DNA from: Saccharomycopsis fibuligera x Saccharomycopsis cf. fibuligera
Taxonomy: Eukaryota; Ascomycota; Saccharomycetes; Ascoideales; Saccharomycopsidaceae
Direction of reading: 5' to 3'
Assembly: GCA_001936135.1 (NCBI GenBank)
Contig: CP012816.1
Coordinates: 2,173,501 to 2,237,500, forward strand
DNA: 64,000 nucleotides
In this document: piece by piece, positions 61,025 to 64,000 of the stretch
Position numbering within the stretch: the stretch's first letter is position 1
How the letters are laid out: every line of letters starts with the position of its first letter
The notes under the pieces: model-generated
The model's input: the letters and a program-made list of their open reading frames with translations, nothing else
Told to the model about the DNA's origin: nothing
Databases searched by the model: none
Position numbers and translations under genes: made by a program

Positions 61025-62684
61025 ACATAACAATACGCTTACATCATGTTATTCTCTATTGCTTTTCATTCTTTTTCATACTGCTTGGGCTCTAGTCTCT
61101 ATCCCTTTCTCTGATCATGGTTTTTTCAATTCACTAATTTCTTTTCTTCCTGTCATCAATTTCCATATTTACTACTTCGTTGTCCTTCTTTTTAATTTTC
61201 TTGTATTTTTTATTTTTTGCCTTCTCTTACGCTTAACTTTTTTGATCCTAATTCGCGGGTTTTGAAATTGTGTATGTTAAATATTTTCTTTTCCTTTTTT
61301 CTTTTTCCATTCATCATTCATTATTTTTATTTTATTACTTTTTCTAGTTTGTCTCGCAAATCTCACTTTTCAACTCTTTAAGCAGATTGGTTAGTTTTTG
61401 TGAATAAATCTGGAAAATTGTTTTATGATATCCGAAATTTGATTTTTGTATATCTTAACGAAAACATTCACCAATTTTTATTTCTGTGTTATCAGCATTA
61501 TGATCCACGCTGATCTATTTTTTTCCCTTCTTTTACTTCTCAGACAAATTGTCATTTCATTTAAAAACTCTACATTCAAACTTTTTTTCTTTTTTTGTTT
61601 TTGTACACTACTTGATTTTCTATATATCATAGAAAAAAATACTTGAACTAGTTGTCCATTTTTATTTAGCCAAAGCTGGCAGTTTCCACGATTTATATGT
61701 ACAATAAAGTGAATTTCGTCCTTGCTCTCGCAAGCTGGTGGGGAGTTTCAGTGTCCCGGAGGGCGCGCAGCATAATTTGGGTATCAAAATTAGAAGGGCG
61801 CCCCCGGGGTTTCGTAACCAGAATCGCGGGAACAGTGTCTGTCCTATAGTGTGCGACCGGTAAATTTTTTTTATTTTTTTATTATTTTTTCAGTGTACAT
61901 TACTTTTTTACTTAGTTGTCAGCATCATATTACGGAATCTATTGCTTGACCTTACACAACCCAATACAACACAGTACACTGCACCGCACTGTACCACACT
62001 ATAAGCCAGCATAATACAGCTCATCTTGGCTTGATTGCATAACGTCGTCTACTGCTATTATATAAATATTAGCGGTACTGGCAGCAATTCATAGTTCATA
62101 CACTAGCTACAGCCAATCATATCCTGAATTATCATAATCGTGATACTAGCTATAATAATTATAGCCAGCAGCGATTGACAATATTGCGGCATTCTTTCAG
62201 CAGCAAAGCATTCATCGCTTAAGCGCTTCATTTTGTGCCCTTTAAGCATTCAACGACGATAATTCCAACTTTCTAGAGTCTTGTTTGGTCAATCTTGAAA
62301 TCACAGATATTGTTTTCTCGGGACCTCGATACGCTTACCGACTACCGAGTTTAGAAAACTAAAGTCTACTAGACACCAAGAATATTTAAATGATCACTGT
62401 GCATCAGCATTGATATCGACATTGCCAAACAACAATTTCAATTTCAAATTTAATCAAAAGCAAAGTTTTGCATTCATCATTTTGCAATCGTTCGTTCATT
62501 TACCCATTTCACTCACTCATTCTTGATTTTCTGGCGTGCTATAGTCGCATGCTCCAGAATTTTTAATTTTTAAATTTCTTACGGACCAAAAGAAAACAAA
62601 ATAAATAAATAACAAGATAATTTTTGTTGCTGACTCCCTGAATCACATCAAACAGCAAGTTAGCCAACAATATCAATAATCACA
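60612..62684. other. Long intergenic between the J-protein gene and SAL1
   Basis: 2.07 kb, the longest gap in the window. It is mostly T-rich, with an (AC)13 run at 60993-61018. A GC-rich patch at about 61735-61850 contains overlapping palindromes GGGCGCCC (61796-61803) and CCCCGGGG (61802-61809). The last 700 bp are a CA/TA-rich SAL1 5' region. No gene or RNA is supported on either strand. Confidence 0.5.
60993..61018 (+). repeat. (AC)13 microsatellite
   Basis: Thirteen AC dinucleotides in an unbroken run, followed by a short ATACACACAT extension. Confidence 0.9.
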
Positions 62685-64000
62685 ATGCCAAATAATACAA
62701 CATCCAACTCTACGTCAGATATCGACGATATAGAAATCGAGAGACGGATCCGTGCCCTTTATGAGAAAGCCGACATTAGCAAAAAGGGCAGGATTGATAA
62801 AGCCACCCTTACCCAAGCATTCAGAGAAGCAAATCACCCATTAATTAACTCTAACAGTCACATTGAACAGCTTTTTCAGACCATAGATAACAAGCATGAT
62901 GATTGGATTGACTATAATGAGTTCAAAACCTACTTCCAGCGAGCAGAACTGGAAATCAAGTCTGCGTTTGATCGGTTGGATAAAGATCATAATGGTTACT
63001 TAACGAGGACAGATTTGAAAAGGTATTTGGAAGACACATTGAACATCAAGGCCAGCAACAGAGATTTCGAAGATTTTTATAAGAACTTGGATAAGGATCA
63101 AGATGGGTTGGTTGACTACAAAGAATGGCGCGACTTGTTATTACTCGTGCCTAGAAATCAAGGCTCGAGATTGAAAACAGTGTACAAGTATTTCAATGAA
63201 GATATTGACTTGAGTTCCGAAGGTGACATGACGGTCATTCATGGGTTCTTGAGAGGATTTGGGTTTTTCTTCAGCGGTGGGGTTGCTGGGGTGGTTTCAA
63301 GAACATGTACCGCCCCATTCGATAGAATTAAAGTGTTTTTGATTGCTAGGGCAGATTTGTCGTCGACTTTTTTGCGCAAAAGACAAGAAATCGCTAAGCG
63401 CAGTTTAACTCATCCACCGTTGGAAAAAATTAAGTCACCATTAATTAAAGCGGCAACTACGTTGTATAGGCAAGGTGGCCTTAAATCATTTTACGTTGGT
63501 AATGGATTAAATTGTTTGAAAGTTTTCCCTGAAGCAGCAATGAAGTTTGGTTCTTTTGAAATTGCCAAAAATTTGTTCACCAAAATTGAAGGGGTACATG
63601 ATAATAACGAATTATCCAAGTTTGCCACTTACATAGCTGGTGGGTTTGCCGGTATGGTTTCGCAATTCACTGTTTATCCGGTAGACACTCTCAAGTACAG
63701 AATTCAGTGTGCTCCGTTACAGGATAAAGGCAAAGGGGTCATCTTGAGAACTGCTAAAGATATGTACAAGGAAGGTGGCTTCAAGCTTTTTTACCGTGGG
63801 ATTCTTCTCGGGGTAACGGGAATTTTCCCTTACGCCGCCATTGACTTGGGTACATTCACCACTATCAAGAAATTTTTGATTCATAGACAAGCTGCCCGTG
63901 AGGGAAAAAACGAAGATGAGATCAAGTTAAGCAATTTCGTGGTGTTGCCTTTAGGTGCATTCTCGGGTACAGTAGGAGCATGCGTAGTGTATCCTATTAA
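62685..64000 (+). CDS. SAL1: Calcium-dependent mitochondrial ATP-Mg/Pi carrier Sal1, 5' part
   Basis: The frame stays open from the ATG to the window edge (438 codons), so the gene is truncated only by the window. The N-terminal third has EF-hands, clearest at DNKHDDWIDYNEF, DKDHNGYLTRTDL and DKDQDGLVDYKEW. The C-terminal part begins the three-repeat mitochondrial carrier fold: repeat 1 with APFDRIKVFLIAR, repeat 2 with YPVDTLKYRIQ after IAGGFAGMVSQF, and the start of repeat 3 (LPLGAFSGTVGACVVYPI) at the edge. The protein exchanges ATP-Mg for phosphate across the inner mitochondrial membrane under cytosolic calcium control. Confidence 0.93.
   Translation, partial: MPNNTTSNSTSDIDDIEIERRIRALYEKADISKKGRIDKATLTQAFREANHPLINSNSHIEQLFQTIDNKHDDWIDYNEFKTYFQRAELEIKSAFDRLDKDHNGYLTRTDLKRYLEDTLNIKASNRDFEDFYKNLDKDQDGLVDYKEWRDLLLLVPRNQGSRLKTVYKYFNEDIDLSSEGDMTVIHGFLRGFGFFFSGGVAGVVSRTCTAPFDRIKVFLIARADLSSTFLRKRQEIAKRSLTHPPLEKIKSPLIKAATTLYRQGGLKSFYVGNGLNCLKVFPEAAMKFGSFEIAKNLFTKIEGVHDNNELSKFATYIAGGFAGMVSQFTVYPVDTLKYRIQCAPLQDKGKGVILRTAKDMYKEGGFKLFYRGILLGVTGIFPYAAIDLGTFTTIKKFLIHRQAAREGKNEDEIKLSNFVVLPLGAFSGTVGACVVYPI

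Overview
This 64 kb window is nuclear chromosomal DNA from a budding yeast, most likely a member of the CUG-Ser (Candida/Debaryomyces) clade. The gene content is ascomycete-yeast throughout (SPT4, RPA12, SMC6, SCC2, GPM1, IDI1, GAL83, LCL3, VHC1). Genes are dense and mostly intronless, and the few introns are short, with GTATGT/GTAAGT/GTGAGT donors and TACTAAC-type branch points. The GC-rich DCG1-like gene uses 24 leucine codons and none is CTG, and CTG codons elsewhere often fall where serine fits (the zinc motifs of the J-protein, Ser/Asp-rich tails). All protein predictions given here read CTG as Leu, so such residues may really be Ser. I see no transposon, LTR, integrated virus or CRISPR array.

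Layout. 1-6.8 kb: a secreted aspartyl protease, the LCL3 nuclease, FMP52 and a tRNA-Ser(AGA). 6.8-12.6 kb: YSF3 (intron directly after the ATG), a xanthine/uric acid permease, COX18 and SPT4 (one intron). 13-19 kb: an RNase III-fold protein with two dsRNA-binding domains but replaced catalytic residues, the ureidoglycolate lyase DAL3 and an NAD kinase. 19-28 kb: SMC6, ADD66, RPA12, GPM1 and IDI1. 28-38 kb: the AMPK beta subunit GAL83, then a strongly GC-rich island holding a Zn2Cys6 regulator, a divergent DCG1-like racemase-family gene and a YGL108C-like lipid-anchored protein (one intron). 38-64 kb: a synaptojanin-type phosphatase, SCC2 (a hidden first exon was recovered), VHC1, an M1 aminopeptidase-like protein, an APJ1-like J-protein and the 5' part of SAL1, which runs off the right edge.

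The clearest functional thread is nitrogen scavenging from purines. The permease brings in uric acid or xanthine, DAL3 acts at the last steps of allantoin breakdown, and DCG1 is a member of the allantoin gene cluster of Saccharomyces. The promoters of the permease and of DAL3 each carry four GATAA/TTATC cores, as expected for GATA-factor nitrogen control. The Zn2Cys6 gene divergent from DCG1 could be a local regulator, but that is inference only. The remaining genes are housekeeping. I did not find a clearly new system. The items most worth a second look are the catalytically degenerate RNase III/dsRBD protein, the GC island with its regulator and 8-bp tandem array, and a bulged hairpin in a convergent intergenic region.
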